From DATKCA01 sp035544675 (GTDB taxonomy: Bacteria; Acidobacteriota; Thermoanaerobaculia; Gp7-AA8): DNA of 47,456 bases. Positions 17,541 to 26,028 of this stretch are shown in pieces. The stretch lies in contig DATKCA010000187.1 in assembly GCA_035544675.1 (NCBI GenBank), positions 1 to 47,456 of the forward strand, in the 5' to 3' direction. Below the pieces are notes generated by a model. That model was given only the letters and a program-made list of their open reading frames with translations, ran no database searches and was not told where the DNA came from. Each line of letters starts with the position of its first letter. The first letter of the stretch is position 1. Position numbers and translations under genes: made by a program.

Positions 17541-19631
17541 TCAAATTCTCTGTGTCGTCCCCGCGGCCTTGGCGATCACTTCCTCGGCGACGGTCTTCGG
17601 CGCCGGCTCGTAAGCGAGGAACTGCATCGTGTAGCTGGCGCGGCCCTGCGACATGGACCGCACGTTCGTTGCGTAACCAAACATCTCCGACAGCGGCACG
17701 TGCGCGCGGATGACCTTGGCCCCGGCCCGCTCGTCCATCTGCTGAATCTTTCCGCGCCGGCGCGAGAGGTCGCCCATGACGTCGCCGGCGTAATCCTCGG
17801 GCGTGACCACTTCCACGTCCATGATCGGCTCGAGCAGGATGGGAGCGGCCTTCCTCGCGCCTTCCTGGAAGGCCATGGAGCCGGCGATCTTGAACGCCAT
17901 TTCCGACGAGTCGACGTCGTGGTACGAGCCGTCGTACAGGATCGCCTTCACGCCCGTGATCGGATAACCGGCCACGATGCCGCGCTCCAGCGCTTCCCTC
18001 ACACCCTGCTCGGTGGGCTTGATGAACTCCTTCGGCACCGAGCCGCCCGTGATCTCGTTGACGAACTCGAACCCACCCTCGGCCAGCGGCTCGAAGCGCA
18101 TCTTCACGTGGCCGTACTGTCCCTTGCCACCGGACTGGCGGACGAACCTGCCCTCCGCCTCCGACTTGCGCGTGATGGCCTCGCGATAGGCGACCTGCGG
18201 CTTGCCGACGTTCGCGGCCACGTTGAACTCGCGCACCATGCGATCGACGATGATCTCCAGGTGCAGCTCGCCCATGCCGCGGATGATGGTCTGGTTCGTC
18301 TCGATGTCCGTGTGGACCTTGAACGTCGGGTCTTCCTGCATGAGCTTCTGGAGCGCGACGCCCATCTTTTCCTGGTCGGCCTTGGTCTTCGGCTCGATGG
18401 CCACGGCGATGACCGGTTCCGGGAAGACCATGGTCTCCAGGATGATCGGCTTCTTCTGGTCGCAGATCGTGTCGCCCGTGGTCACGTTCCGCAGGCCGAC
18501 GGCCGCGCCGATGTCACCGGCCCACACTTCCTTGATCTCTTCGCGCTTGTTGGCGTGCATCTGCAGGAGGCGGCCGATGCGCTCGGTGTTGCCCTTGGTT
18601 GTGTTCAGCACCGCCGTGCCCTGGGCAATGTGGCCCGAGTAGACGCGGAAGAATGCCAGCTGGCCGACGAACGGGTCGGTCATGATCTTGAAGACGAGCG
18701 CGGCGAACGGCTCATCGTCCGACGCCTTGCGCTCGGTGAACGACTCGTCGTCCGGATTCACGCCCTTCACCGGCGGGATGTCCACCGGGGAGGGGAGGTA
18801 GTCGACGACCGCGTCGAGCAGCGGCTGCACGCCCTTGTTCTTGAACGCTGATCCGCAGAGGACCGGCGTGATCTTCTGGGCAATGGTGGCTTCGCGCAGG
18901 GCGGACTTCAGCTCGGCAAGCTCGAGGGTCTGGCCGGCCAGGTACTTCTCGAGCAGCTCGTCGTGCTGCTCGGCGATCGACTCGACCATCTTCTCGCGAT
19001 GGTGCTCGGCGTCAGCCTTCATCTCGGCCGGAATCTCGGCGATCTCGTACTTCGAGCCCAGGCTCTCGTCTTTGAAGATGAGGGCGCGCATCTGGACGAG
19101 GTCGACGACCCCGCGGAACTTGTCTTCGCAGCCGATGGGAAGCTGCAGAGGAACGGCGTTCTTGCCGAGCTTCTGCCGGATCTGGCCGACCACTGACGCG
19201 AAGTTCGCGCCGATGCGATCCATCTTGTTCACGAAGGCGATGCGGGGCACGCCGTACTTGTCGGCCTGGCGCCACACCGTCTCGGACTGCGGCTCGACGC
19301 CGCCGACCGCGCAGAAGACCCCTACCGCCCCGTCCAGGACGCGCAGCGAGCGCTCCACTTCGACCGTGAAGTCGACGTGCCCCGGCGTGTCGATGATGTT
19401 GACGCGGGTATCCCCCCACATCGCGGTGGTCGCCGCGGAGGTGATGGTGATGCCCCGCTCCTGCTCCTGAACCATCCAGTCCATCGTCGCCGTGCCGTCG
19501 TGTACTTCGCCGATCTTGTGGGTGCGTCCGGTGTAATAGAGGATGCGCTCGGTGGTCGTCGTCTTACCGGCATCGATGTGAGCCATGATGCCGATGTTGC
19601 GAGTCTTATCGAGTGATACCAGACGTGCCAT
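17541..19631 (-). CDS. fusA: Elongation factor G
   Basis: Translocase GTPase (696 aa). It begins MARLVSLDKTRNIGIMAHIDAGKTTTTERIL with the P-loop, then DTPGHVDF and NKMDRIGA. Domains II-V follow, with GGKGQYGHVKMRFEP in domain IV and the C-terminal LSEMFGYATNVRSMSQGRASYTMQF. I start at 19631. The frame extends to 19715, but those 28 codons lie on the 52-bp palindrome and are not homologous. The leader has only a weak AAAGAAG purine stretch. Confidence 0.97.
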   Translation of the reverse strand: MARLVSLDKTRNIGIMAHIDAGKTTTTERILYYTGRTHKIGEVHDGTATMDWMVQEQERGITITSAATTAMWGDTRVNIIDTPGHVDFTVEVERSLRVLDGAVGVFCAVGGVEPQSETVWRQADKYGVPRIAFVNKMDRIGANFASVVGQIRQKLGKNAVPLQLPIGCEDKFRGVVDLVQMRALIFKDESLGSKYEIAEIPAEMKADAEHHREKMVESIAEQHDELLEKYLAGQTLELAELKSALREATIAQKITPVLCGSAFKNKGVQPLLDAVVDYLPSPVDIPPVKGVNPDDESFTERKASDDEPFAALVFKIMTDPFVGQLAFFRVYSGHIAQGTAVLNTTKGNTERIGRLLQMHANKREEIKEVWAGDIGAAVGLRNVTTGDTICDQKKPIILETMVFPEPVIAVAIEPKTKADQEKMGVALQKLMQEDPTFKVHTDIETNQTIIRGMGELHLEIIVDRMVREFNVAANVGKPQVAYREAITRKSEAEGRFVRQSGGKGQYGHVKMRFEPLAEGGFEFVNEITGGSVPKEFIKPTEQGVREALERGIVAGYPITGVKAILYDGSYHDVDSSEMAFKIAGSMAFQEGARKAAPILLEPIMDVEVVTPEDYAGDVMGDLSRRRGKIQQMDERAGAKVIRAHVPLSEMFGYATNVRSMSQGRASYTMQFLAYEPAPKTVAEEVIAKAAGTTQRI

Positions 19632-19662
19632 CAGTTTTTTTTCTTCTTTAGACAAAACGGCG

Positions 19663-19714
19663 TGGAGGACAGGCAATCCTGCCTGTCCGGACAGGCAAGA
19701 TTGCCTGTCCTCCA
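19663..19714. repeat. 52-bp near-perfect palindrome upstream of fusA
   Basis: Arms 19663-19688 and 19689-19714 match at 25 of 26 positions. Each arm is itself built of nested GGACAGGC/GCCTGTCC motifs. There is no spacer, so as DNA it could extrude as a cruciform and as RNA it is one long hairpin. It lies 32 bases before the fusA ATG. Confidence 0.92.
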
Positions 19715-19857
19715 CAAAGCTATTCAGTTTTAGGTTTCCCGTTGCTCGGTCCGGAACCGCAGAACCAGCTTCGCTTCTGTGTTATCCGGTCGAGACGGAG
19801 CTACGGAAAGTTGCGACTGCGTTGAGTTAGAGCGTTGTTACTGACTTCCCACTGAAT

Positions 19858-20328
19858 CTACCAGCGATAGTGGGCGAACGCCTTGTTCGCTTCCGCCATC
19901 TTGTGTGTGTCTTCGCGCTTCTTGATCGCGTTGCCGCGATTGTTCGCCGCATCCAGAATCTCGCCGGCCAGCTTGTCCTGCATGGTCTTCTCGCCACGCG
20001 CCACCGCGTACGAGATCAGCCAGCGGATGGCCAGGGCCGTGCGGCGCGTGGGACGCACCTCCACAGGCACCTGATAGTTCGATCCACCGACACGGCGGCT
20101 CTTCACTTCGAGCGCCGGCTTCACGTTGTCCACTGCCTTCTTGAAGAGCTTGATCGGATCGTCCTTGGCCCGGTCTTCCACCTTCTTCATGGCGCCGTAA
20201 AACACCCTCTCGGCCACCGATTTCCTGCCCTGCGTCATGAGCGAGTTGATGAACTTCGTCACGAGCTGGCTGTTGTAGACGGGATCCGGCAGGATCTCGC
20301 GCTTAGGAACTTCACGACGACGAGGCAT
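19858..20328 (-). CDS. rpsG: 30S ribosomal protein S7
   Basis: Head assembly protein (156 aa) and, in E. coli, repressor of the str operon. Begins MPRRREVPKREILPDPVYNS and has EVKSRRVGGSNYQVPVEVRP and RWLISYAVARGEKTM, ending ANKAFAHYRW. It starts 6 bases after rpsL. The following 226-base gap to fusA is the longest intergenic stretch in the locus and could hold a regulatory leader. Confidence 0.98.
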   Translation of the reverse strand: MPRRREVPKREILPDPVYNSQLVTKFINSLMTQGRKSVAERVFYGAMKKVEDRAKDDPIKLFKKAVDNVKPALEVKSRRVGGSNYQVPVEVRPTRRTALAIRWLISYAVARGEKTMQDKLAGEILDAANNRGNAIKKREDTHKMAEANKAFAHYRW

Positions 20329-20334
20329 GGACGA

Positions 20335-20712
20335 TTAACCCTTCTTGGGGCGCTTGGCCCCGTATTTCGAACGACCCTGCATCCGTTTGGCGACGCCTAC
20401 CGTGTCCAGCGTCCCACGGATCACGTGATACCGCACACCCGGCAGGTCCTTCACACGACCTCCCCGGATCAGCACGATCGAGTGCTCCTGGAGGTTGTGG
20501 CCGACGCCGGGAATGTACGTCGTCACTTCGATCCCGTTGGTCAGACGAACGCGAGCCACCTTGCGGAGCGCCGAGTTCGGCTTCTTCGGCGTGGAGGTAT
20601 ACACACGCGTGCAGACTCCGCGCTTCTGCGGGCTCTGCTGCAGCGCCGGCGACTTGGTCTTGTACGCGACTTTCGCGCGACCCTGCGCCACAAGCTGGTT
20701 GATCGTTGGCAT
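20335..20712 (-). CDS. rpsL: 30S ribosomal protein S12
   Basis: Decoding-site protein (125 aa). It starts MPTINQLVAQGRAKVAYKTKSPALQQSPQKRG. The streptomycin-response loop reads TPKKPNSALRKVARV and the second loop VKDLPGVRYHVIRG, both wild-type in form. First gene of the str cluster; the promoter at 20790-20818 lies just upstream. An AGGT lies 9 bases before the ATG. Confidence 0.98.
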   Translation of the reverse strand: MPTINQLVAQGRAKVAYKTKSPALQQSPQKRGVCTRVYTSTPKKPNSALRKVARVRLTNGIEVTTYIPGVGHNLQEHSIVLIRGGRVKDLPGVRYHVIRGTLDTVGVAKRMQGRSKYGAKRPKKG

Positions 20713-20789
20713 TCGTTCGTTACCTATCCTTCAAGTTCGAGAGACACGTACAGCCAGAGTTCACCATCCCGGAGGACAAAACCGGCGCA

Positions 20790-20818
20790 CTTTAAGCTCG
20801 GAACTGCCCGTTGTCAAG
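20790..20818 (-). promoter_or_regulatory. Sigma70-type promoter of the ribosomal cluster
   Basis: On the minus strand a consensus -35 TTGACA (20813-20818) is followed by a 17-base spacer and TAAAGT (20790-20795) as -10. A start near 20783 would give a leader of about 70 nt before rpsL. Confidence 0.6.
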
Positions 20819-20894
20819 CCCGGAACCGACTCAACGGCACGTGCAAGTTGCTTATTCCGTTGACGAAGGCCTCGAGGCCAGGGCCTCGGACCCC

Positions 20895-21845
20895 TCAAAC
20901 CCCCACCCACGTCCCGCGGCCCTCCCGGTTCGCCTTCTCGTACAGGAACTGGGCTGAGGCGAGGTCTTCCGCAGCCAGCCCGAGCGACTTGAACAGGGTG
21001 ATCTCCTCCCGAGAACGACGGCCGGTGGCCCTTCCGACGAGAATCTCGCCGATCTCCGCCCGGATGTGGCTCTCGTCGATGGCCCCCTCCCGCAGCGCGA
21101 ACAGGTAGTCGCCCGACTCGTTCACGGTCGACTCCCGCCGGTCGACGAACAGCGATGCCGCCGCCACCGTCGCCGCGTCGAGCTCACGGGCGGACGCGAT
21201 GCTGGACCCGACGGCGTTGATATGAGCTCCCGGCGCGATCCAGTCTCGGATCAGGACCGGCTCCCTCGAGCTCGTCGCGGTCACGATGATGTCCGCCCCG
21301 GCCACAGCTTCCTCGGCGGAAGAACAGCGTACGGCGCCGCCAGGGATGGCTGCGCTCCACCTGTGCAGCCGGATTTCCTCGATGTCCCGGATGAGCGGAA
21401 TTGCTTTCAGGTGGCTTCGGGCCTGAACGCCGCCGCCGAGGATCGCCAGCCGCCGGGCGTCGGGACGGGCCAGCAGTTTCGTCGCCACCGCCGAAACGGC
21501 CGCCGTCCGGATGGCCGTGATCGCGGACGCGCTCATCATGGCCAGCAGCTCGCCCGTCTCGCCGTCGTGGAGCAGCACGGCGCCGAGGTGGGTGTCGAGG
21601 CCACGGGCCGGGTTGCCCGGGAAGACGCAGACCTCTTTCAGGCCGAACAGCGGGCGGGAGCCGGCCCGATAGGCCGGCATGAGCCCGAGGAGCCCGGCCG
21701 CACCGGCCGGACGGAACGCCTGGCGGAGGGGGTTTTGAAACTCGCCGCGCGCCAGTGCGGCAAGCGCATCCTCCATGACCGCGATGCACTCCGGCATCGT
21801 CAGCAGCTCTTCGACTTCGTGCTCGTTCAGGACCAGGACTCTCAT
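20895..21845 (-). CDS. Ornithine cyclodeaminase/mu-crystallin family protein
   Basis: NAD(P)-dependent enzyme of 316 aa. Family features are the substrate-binding FGLKEVCVFPGNPARGLDTH, the SAITAIRTAAVSAVATKLLA block and the Rossmann motif LGGGVQARSHLKAI. In true ornithine cyclodeaminase the segment after INAVG holds a catalytic Asp; here it reads INAVGSSIASARELD, closer to ketimine or pyrroline-2-carboxylate reductases and mu-crystallin. I therefore favour an imine reductase over ornithine cyclodeaminase, at moderate confidence. Its ATG overlaps the stop of the upstream membrane protein (ATGA). The frame continues upstream to 22046 within that gene and is rejected there. Confidence 0.85.
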   Translation of the reverse strand: MRVLVLNEHEVEELLTMPECIAVMEDALAALARGEFQNPLRQAFRPAGAAGLLGLMPAYRAGSRPLFGLKEVCVFPGNPARGLDTHLGAVLLHDGETGELLAMMSASAITAIRTAAVSAVATKLLARPDARRLAILGGGVQARSHLKAIPLIRDIEEIRLHRWSAAIPGGAVRCSSAEEAVAGADIIVTATSSREPVLIRDWIAPGAHINAVGSSIASARELDAATVAAASLFVDRRESTVNESGDYLFALREGAIDESHIRAEIGEILVGRATGRRSREEITLFKSLGLAAEDLASAQFLYEKANREGRGTWVGV

Positions 21846-23251
21846 CGCAGCGGCCTGTACAGGAAGAATCGCTCCGTCGGCCTGCCGGAGATTCTCCCCC
21901 CATTGGCGAAGAGGAGCTGAAAGTCCTTGGAGGCGACTTCGAAGTTCGTCAGGAGAAGCCAGTCCCGGCCGGCAAGCTGCGATCGGGCCGCCTCGACCGC
22001 GGTCTGGCCGGGAGTGAGCTGGGCGCGATCGAACGTCCGGTCCCACGTCGAATACGAGCCATACGCGGCGGTGGCCGGGAACCAGAATCTCTTCCCGGGA
22101 AGGAAGACCAGCACCGACTTCGTCTCGTTGGGAGGATGCGCGGCGATCTCGAGCCTGTCGAGGTTCCGCTCGCGGATGAAGCGGCCCATCTCTTCGCCGC
22201 CCGAGTAGGCGAACCGCCAGTCATCGATGGAGCTGCGCGCCGCCGTCGCGATCGAAAGACCGAGCGTCACGCACAGCGCGACGATGGCGACCGCCTCGGC
22301 GCGCGGCCACCGCGGCGCGCCCGGCTCGTCCGCCGTCGCCATCCAGAGAGCGGCAATGGCGAGGACGAGGATCAGGCCGGCGTGGCGGAGACCGCCGAGC
22401 CAGACGAATACGAACAGCGCGAGAAGCAGCGCCAGGGAGAGGGAGAGGAACAGCATGGCCTGCCACCGTCGCGCCACGGCGATTCCGATGCAGATGAGCG
22501 CGGTCAGGCTGACGGCAAACCAGGGCCGTGGATCGAAACCTGGGAGAAATGCACTGCCGATCGCATACGGCAGGGACTGAGGATCGACGTAGCGAACGAC
22601 ACGGGGGCCGTCGGCAGGGACGCGGAGCTGCAGCGCGGCGAGAGCGCCCCCCGCGACGATCAATCCCAGCGCCAGGATGACGGCGGGGCGGCGCAGGCTC
22701 TTCGTGGCGATCGCATCCGCGAGCAGAACCGCTCCCAGCACGAAGGCGATGATCAGACCATGAGAGGTGGTGTTGGCCAGCAGGGCAGCGGCGATGGCAA
22801 CCGCCACCGGATGTTCGGCACGTCGCGCCCACATCGCCGCGATCGAGAAGAGCAGCAGCAGCATGAGCGCGTACGGGCGCGCCAGCACCGCGTATTCGTA
22901 CGCGGCGAAATACGAGAAGACGAACAGCACCTGTGCCAGTCGCGGGAACGGCGACCACACCAGGAACACGAGCACGGCAGCCCAGGCCAGCGCGAGATTC
23001 AGCAGCGCCTGCGCCTCATAAGGCAGTCCGGCCCGGGCCAGAGGAGCAATCAGCAGATACCAGAGCGCCGGCGTTCCGGCGTACCCGGTCCGCGAGAGCA
23101 TCGTCGACACGCCGCCGTCGCGCATGAGAAGCCACGAGTCGGCCTCGTCGCACCACGGCTCGTGACGGAGCGTCACCGCCAGCGTCAGGAAGGCATAGGC
23201 GGCGAACGTGATCGCGACAAAGGCTCGCCGGCTGGTGCCGCTACTCGTCAC
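21842..23251 (-). CDS. GT-C-like polytopic membrane protein
   Basis: A 469-residue protein with about ten hydrophobic segments, then a soluble C-terminal domain of about 130 residues. After the first membrane span comes HEPWCDEADSW, an acidic loop like the first periplasmic loop of lipid-linked-sugar GT-C enzymes (GT39/GT83). It may transfer a sugar from a polyprenyl-phosphate donor. I place the start at GTG 23249-23251, which overlaps the cupin stop by 11 bases; no good ribosome-binding site is seen. The frame is open to 23314. Confidence 0.7.
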   Translation of the reverse strand: MTSSGTSRRAFVAITFAAYAFLTLAVTLRHEPWCDEADSWLLMRDGGVSTMLSRTGYAGTPALWYLLIAPLARAGLPYEAQALLNLALAWAAVLVFLVWSPFPRLAQVLFVFSYFAAYEYAVLARPYALMLLLLFSIAAMWARRAEHPVAVAIAAALLANTTSHGLIIAFVLGAVLLADAIATKSLRRPAVILALGLIVAGGALAALQLRVPADGPRVVRYVDPQSLPYAIGSAFLPGFDPRPWFAVSLTALICIGIAVARRWQAMLFLSLSLALLLALFVFVWLGGLRHAGLILVLAIAALWMATADEPGAPRWPRAEAVAIVALCVTLGLSIATAARSSIDDWRFAYSGGEEMGRFIRERNLDRLEIAAHPPNETKSVLVFLPGKRFWFPATAAYGSYSTWDRTFDRAQLTPGQTAVEAARSQLAGRDWLLLTNFEVASKDFQLLFANGGRISGRPTERFFLYRPLR

Positions 23252-23603
23252 GATGAACGGTATTGGGGGAGAACGCCGGCAGACAGACGGCGATGTACTC
23301 CGCGCCTTCCGCACCCGGGGTCGAGTACTGCACCCACTCGCCGGCGTGCACGATCACCCCCTGCCCGGCGTGAACATCGAGCGCGCCGCTCTCCGTGGTG
23401 ACCCGCAGCGTTCCGCGCAGCACCACGGTGTATTCGGCGAACTCCGGCGTCTGCCCCGGCTCGGTCCACCCGCTCGGGCTCTTCATGCGGGCGATGCTGA
23501 CCGAGTCGGTGTGCGAGTTCACGCGGCCGACATACTCCTCGATCACCTTCGGCTTGTTGCCGGCAGCTTTGACGATCGAAGGGTGAAGGATGGGGGTAGG
23601 CAT
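23241..23603 (-). CDS. Small cupin-domain protein
   Basis: A 120-residue single-domain cupin. The barrel has motif-like segments GWTEPGQTPEFAEYTVVLRGTLRV and HAGQGVIVHAGEWVQYSTPG. Metal-binding His residues of the classical motifs are only partly conserved, so activity is unclear. The ATG at 23601-23603 is preceded by AGGTG directly at the start, and further upstream by a TTCATCC heptad array. It lies between two membrane glycosyltransferase-like genes. It could be a sugar-binding or isomerase-type cupin. Confidence 0.75.
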   Translation of the reverse strand: MPTPILHPSIVKAAGNKPKVIEEYVGRVNSHTDSVSIARMKSPSGWTEPGQTPEFAEYTVVLRGTLRVTTESGALDVHAGQGVIVHAGEWVQYSTPGAEGAEYIAVCLPAFSPNTVHRDE

Positions 23604-23612
23604 CACCTGAAA

Positions 23613-23640
23613 GTATGAGGGATGAAGGATGAAGGACGAA
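23613..23640. repeat. TTCATCC heptad array in the cupin leader
   Basis: In the mRNA sense it reads TTCGTCC, TTCATCC, TTCATCC, then the eroded unit CTCATAC. It lies 10 bases before the cupin ATG. Its unit length is the same as the ribosomal arrays, but its sequence is unrelated. Confidence 0.7.
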
Positions 23641-23676
23641 AGAGGAGAACCGCCGTGTGTCGCGTCGAGGCCCGGG

Positions 23677-25404
23677 TCATGGGACCGCGACCGTGAACCG
23701 TCCGATCTCGAAACGCCGCGGATAATTCTGCTCGATCCACTGCGCGAGCTCGGGCACGCGCTGCTCGTGCGGCACGCCGTCGAAAGTCTGCAGAGCCTCG
23801 ATCCCCTTGACGACCACACTCGACGGCGGCCTCGCCCTCAGCTGCCCCATCGCCTCGGCCAGGAGCACCGGTGAGGAGAGCAGGTTGATGTCCGGGCAGC
23901 GCACTGGCGGCTGGCGCTCCAGCAGATAGTGCAGCGCACGCTCGCCGGAGAAGTTGAAGAACGTCGCATCCGGACCGAGAGAGTGAATGAAGCCGTTCAG
24001 CGCGGCGAGATCCGCCGCATCGTGCGCGACGGTGTAGATCCCCTTCCCGGTCCGGAATGGATAGGGAACGAGGTGCGAGTGGTCGCGGCGCGCGTTCCAC
24101 CCGCCGACCAGGTCCCAGCCGAGGCGGAGGTTGGGGATGACTTCGACGAGGTAGCCGGCGGCGATGATGGCCACGCCTGCCGCGACCCTGCGCCGCGACC
24201 GGACCAGCGGCTCGATCACGAACGCCACCGCCACGATCCCGAAGAGCGGCAGCGCAAACCGCGTGTGCGCCCAGCTCACCCGCCCCGAGGCCGTGCGGAA
24301 CAGGAGAATCGAGAGAATGGTCAGGACCAGGATCTGTGCGGCCCGTCTCCGGTCGCCGGTTCTTGCGGCGAGAGCGAGCAGGAACCCGTACAGCACGGGC
24401 GGGACGTAATACCGGGCCGCCTCGCCGGACCAGCTCTTCGGCGCGGGCAGCGACCATACCGCATCGATCGATCGCGGGATGGTCACGAACGAGTCGAGAA
24501 AGAACTGCGGAATGTCTGCGCGGATCACGACCAGCAGAAGCAGTGGAAGCGCGAGAGCGATGATGAGGGAGACGACCAGTGCGCGAGCGGCCGGCCTTCG
24601 AATGATGAGCACGACCAGAGTGCCCATGAGCGCGTAGGTGCCCGTGTCGAGGCTCCACAAGAGACCGAGAGTCGAGACGGACAGCGCCACGGCCAGTGCG
24701 CGATTGCTTCCCGTCCGGACGTACCTGAGAAGTGCGAGCGTGACGATGAGCACCGGCAGCAGCCGGAAATACGGCGTCTTGGTCAGCTGGCCTGCGGCCA
24801 GCGCACAGAGGGACGCGAATGCGCCCGCGATCACGCCGAAAAGAGTCGCGCTCACCTCGGCCGCGATCGGCACGAGCAGCGCGAGCGCGATCGCGTCGAG
24901 AATCGTCTGCAGGCGCCGCGCTCGCTGCGGAGAGGGAGGATCACCCAGAACGAGCGCGTCGAGCCCGCCGTCGGTGGCCAGACCGTGAAGGAAGAACACC
25001 TCGCCGAATGGCCGCGCCCCCTCCCGCAGTTGAAACGCGGGAGTCAGATGCTCTCCCTCGTGAAACGTCTCCATCAACTGATACGGGTGATCGTGCGCGA
25101 ACAGCATCAGCACGAAGACGACCGCGGTGAAGGGCCAGACGGTAGAGTGGACCGCCGCCGGCCCGGCGGCCGTCGATTGGCCGGCCCTCCACCCGCTCCG
25201 GCTGGCCAGCATCCCTCCCACAAATGACAACCCGATCAGCAGGGCCACCACGGCGTAGTCCCACCCCTTGGGGTACTGATGGACCGTGACGAACCCGACG
25301 CCGCCGGTGGGGACCTCGAAGAGCGGCCGGATGAGCGGCGCGATCAGCGCCGCGACGATCGCGCCGGCAGCCGAGCCGAGGGCGACGCGACCCGCGATTG
25401 GCAT
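23677..25404 (-). CDS. GT-C-like polytopic membrane protein
   Basis: About 575 residues with ten or more membrane segments and a soluble C-terminal part from about residue 430. The first large loop, HEGEHLTPAFQLREGARPFGEVFFLHGLA, resembles the acidic periplasmic loop of GT-C or glycan-related membrane enzymes. No family can be named by eye. I start at Met 25404 (MPIAGRVALG); 25425 is also possible and has AGGAG close to it. The gene diverges from the SIS isomerase at 25432 with only 27 bases between starts. Confidence 0.65.
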   Translation of the reverse strand: MPIAGRVALGSAAGAIVAALIAPLIRPLFEVPTGGVGFVTVHQYPKGWDYAVVALLIGLSFVGGMLASRSGWRAGQSTAAGPAAVHSTVWPFTAVVFVLMLFAHDHPYQLMETFHEGEHLTPAFQLREGARPFGEVFFLHGLATDGGLDALVLGDPPSPQRARRLQTILDAIALALLVPIAAEVSATLFGVIAGAFASLCALAAGQLTKTPYFRLLPVLIVTLALLRYVRTGSNRALAVALSVSTLGLLWSLDTGTYALMGTLVVLIIRRPAARALVVSLIIALALPLLLLVVIRADIPQFFLDSFVTIPRSIDAVWSLPAPKSWSGEAARYYVPPVLYGFLLALAARTGDRRRAAQILVLTILSILLFRTASGRVSWAHTRFALPLFGIVAVAFVIEPLVRSRRRVAAGVAIIAAGYLVEVIPNLRLGWDLVGGWNARRDHSHLVPYPFRTGKGIYTVAHDAADLAALNGFIHSLGPDATFFNFSGERALHYLLERQPPVRCPDINLLSSPVLLAEAMGQLRARPPSSVVVKGIEALQTFDGVPHEQRVPELAQWIEQNYPRRFEIGRFTVAVP

Positions 25405-25431
25405 TCCTGGCGATTGTAAGATCATGCTCCT

Positions 25432-26028
25432 ATGAGCTTCAGTAAAACGTACCTCGAAGAGACACTGGAAGCGGTCCGACGCATCGACGGCGCCGTCATC
25501 GACCGCATGGCTGAGGGCCTGGGCCGGATTCGCGACGCCGGCGGCCGCCTCTTCATTCTGGGCGTGGGAGGATCGGCCGGCCACGCCAGCCACGCCGTGA
25601 ACGACTTCCGGAAGATCTGCCGCTTCGAGTCGTACACGCCCACCGACAACGTCTCAGAGCTGACGGCGCGGATCAATGACGAGGGGTGGGAGGGCTGTCT
25701 CGTGGAGTGGCTCAAGACTTCGCGGATGAGCGGTTCCGACGCTCTCCTCATTTTCTCGGTCGGCGGAGGCAACGTCGAGAAGAACGTCTCGGTGAATCTG
25801 GTGCGGGCGATCGAGGAGGCCAGGCGCGTCGGGGCGAGAGTGTTCGGCGTCGTCGGCAAGGACGGCGGCTACACGAAGACGGCCGCCGACGAATGCGCCG
25901 TCATCCCGACCGTCAACCCCGACCGCATCACGCCGCACACCGAAGGGCTCTGCGCGGTCGTGTGGCACCTGCTGGTGAGCCACCCGGCGCTCAAGGCGGC
26001 GCCGACGAAGTGGGAATCGGTGAAGTGA
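25432..26028 (+). CDS. gmhA: GmhA-like sedoheptulose-7-phosphate isomerase (SIS domain)
   Basis: A 198-residue SIS-domain protein. The sugar-phosphate loop is GVGGSAGHASHAVNDF at about residues 44-59, with a second SIS segment LLIFSVGGGNVEKNVS. It fits phosphoheptose isomerases, which convert D-sedoheptulose 7-phosphate to D-glycero-D-manno-heptose 7-phosphate. The HddA-, GmhB- and HddC-like genes nearby supply the following steps. It is the only plus-strand gene in this part. Its last 38 bases overlap the 3' end of the opposing gene at 25991. No Shine-Dalgarno is seen. Confidence 0.87.
   Translation: MSFSKTYLEETLEAVRRIDGAVIDRMAEGLGRIRDAGGRLFILGVGGSAGHASHAVNDFRKICRFESYTPTDNVSELTARINDEGWEGCLVEWLKTSRMSGSDALLIFSVGGGNVEKNVSVNLVRAIEEARRVGARVFGVVGKDGGYTKTAADECAVIPTVNPDRITPHTEGLCAVVWHLLVSHPALKAAPTKWESVK

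Noticed and set aside
19632..19715. Extension of fusA to 724 residues
   Set aside because: It crosses the 52-bp palindrome and has no EF-G homology.
20868..20892. Hairpin GGCCTCGAGGCC after the 20895 gene as terminator
   Set aside because: The stem is present but has no U-tract and the optimal loop is too short; not listed as a feature.
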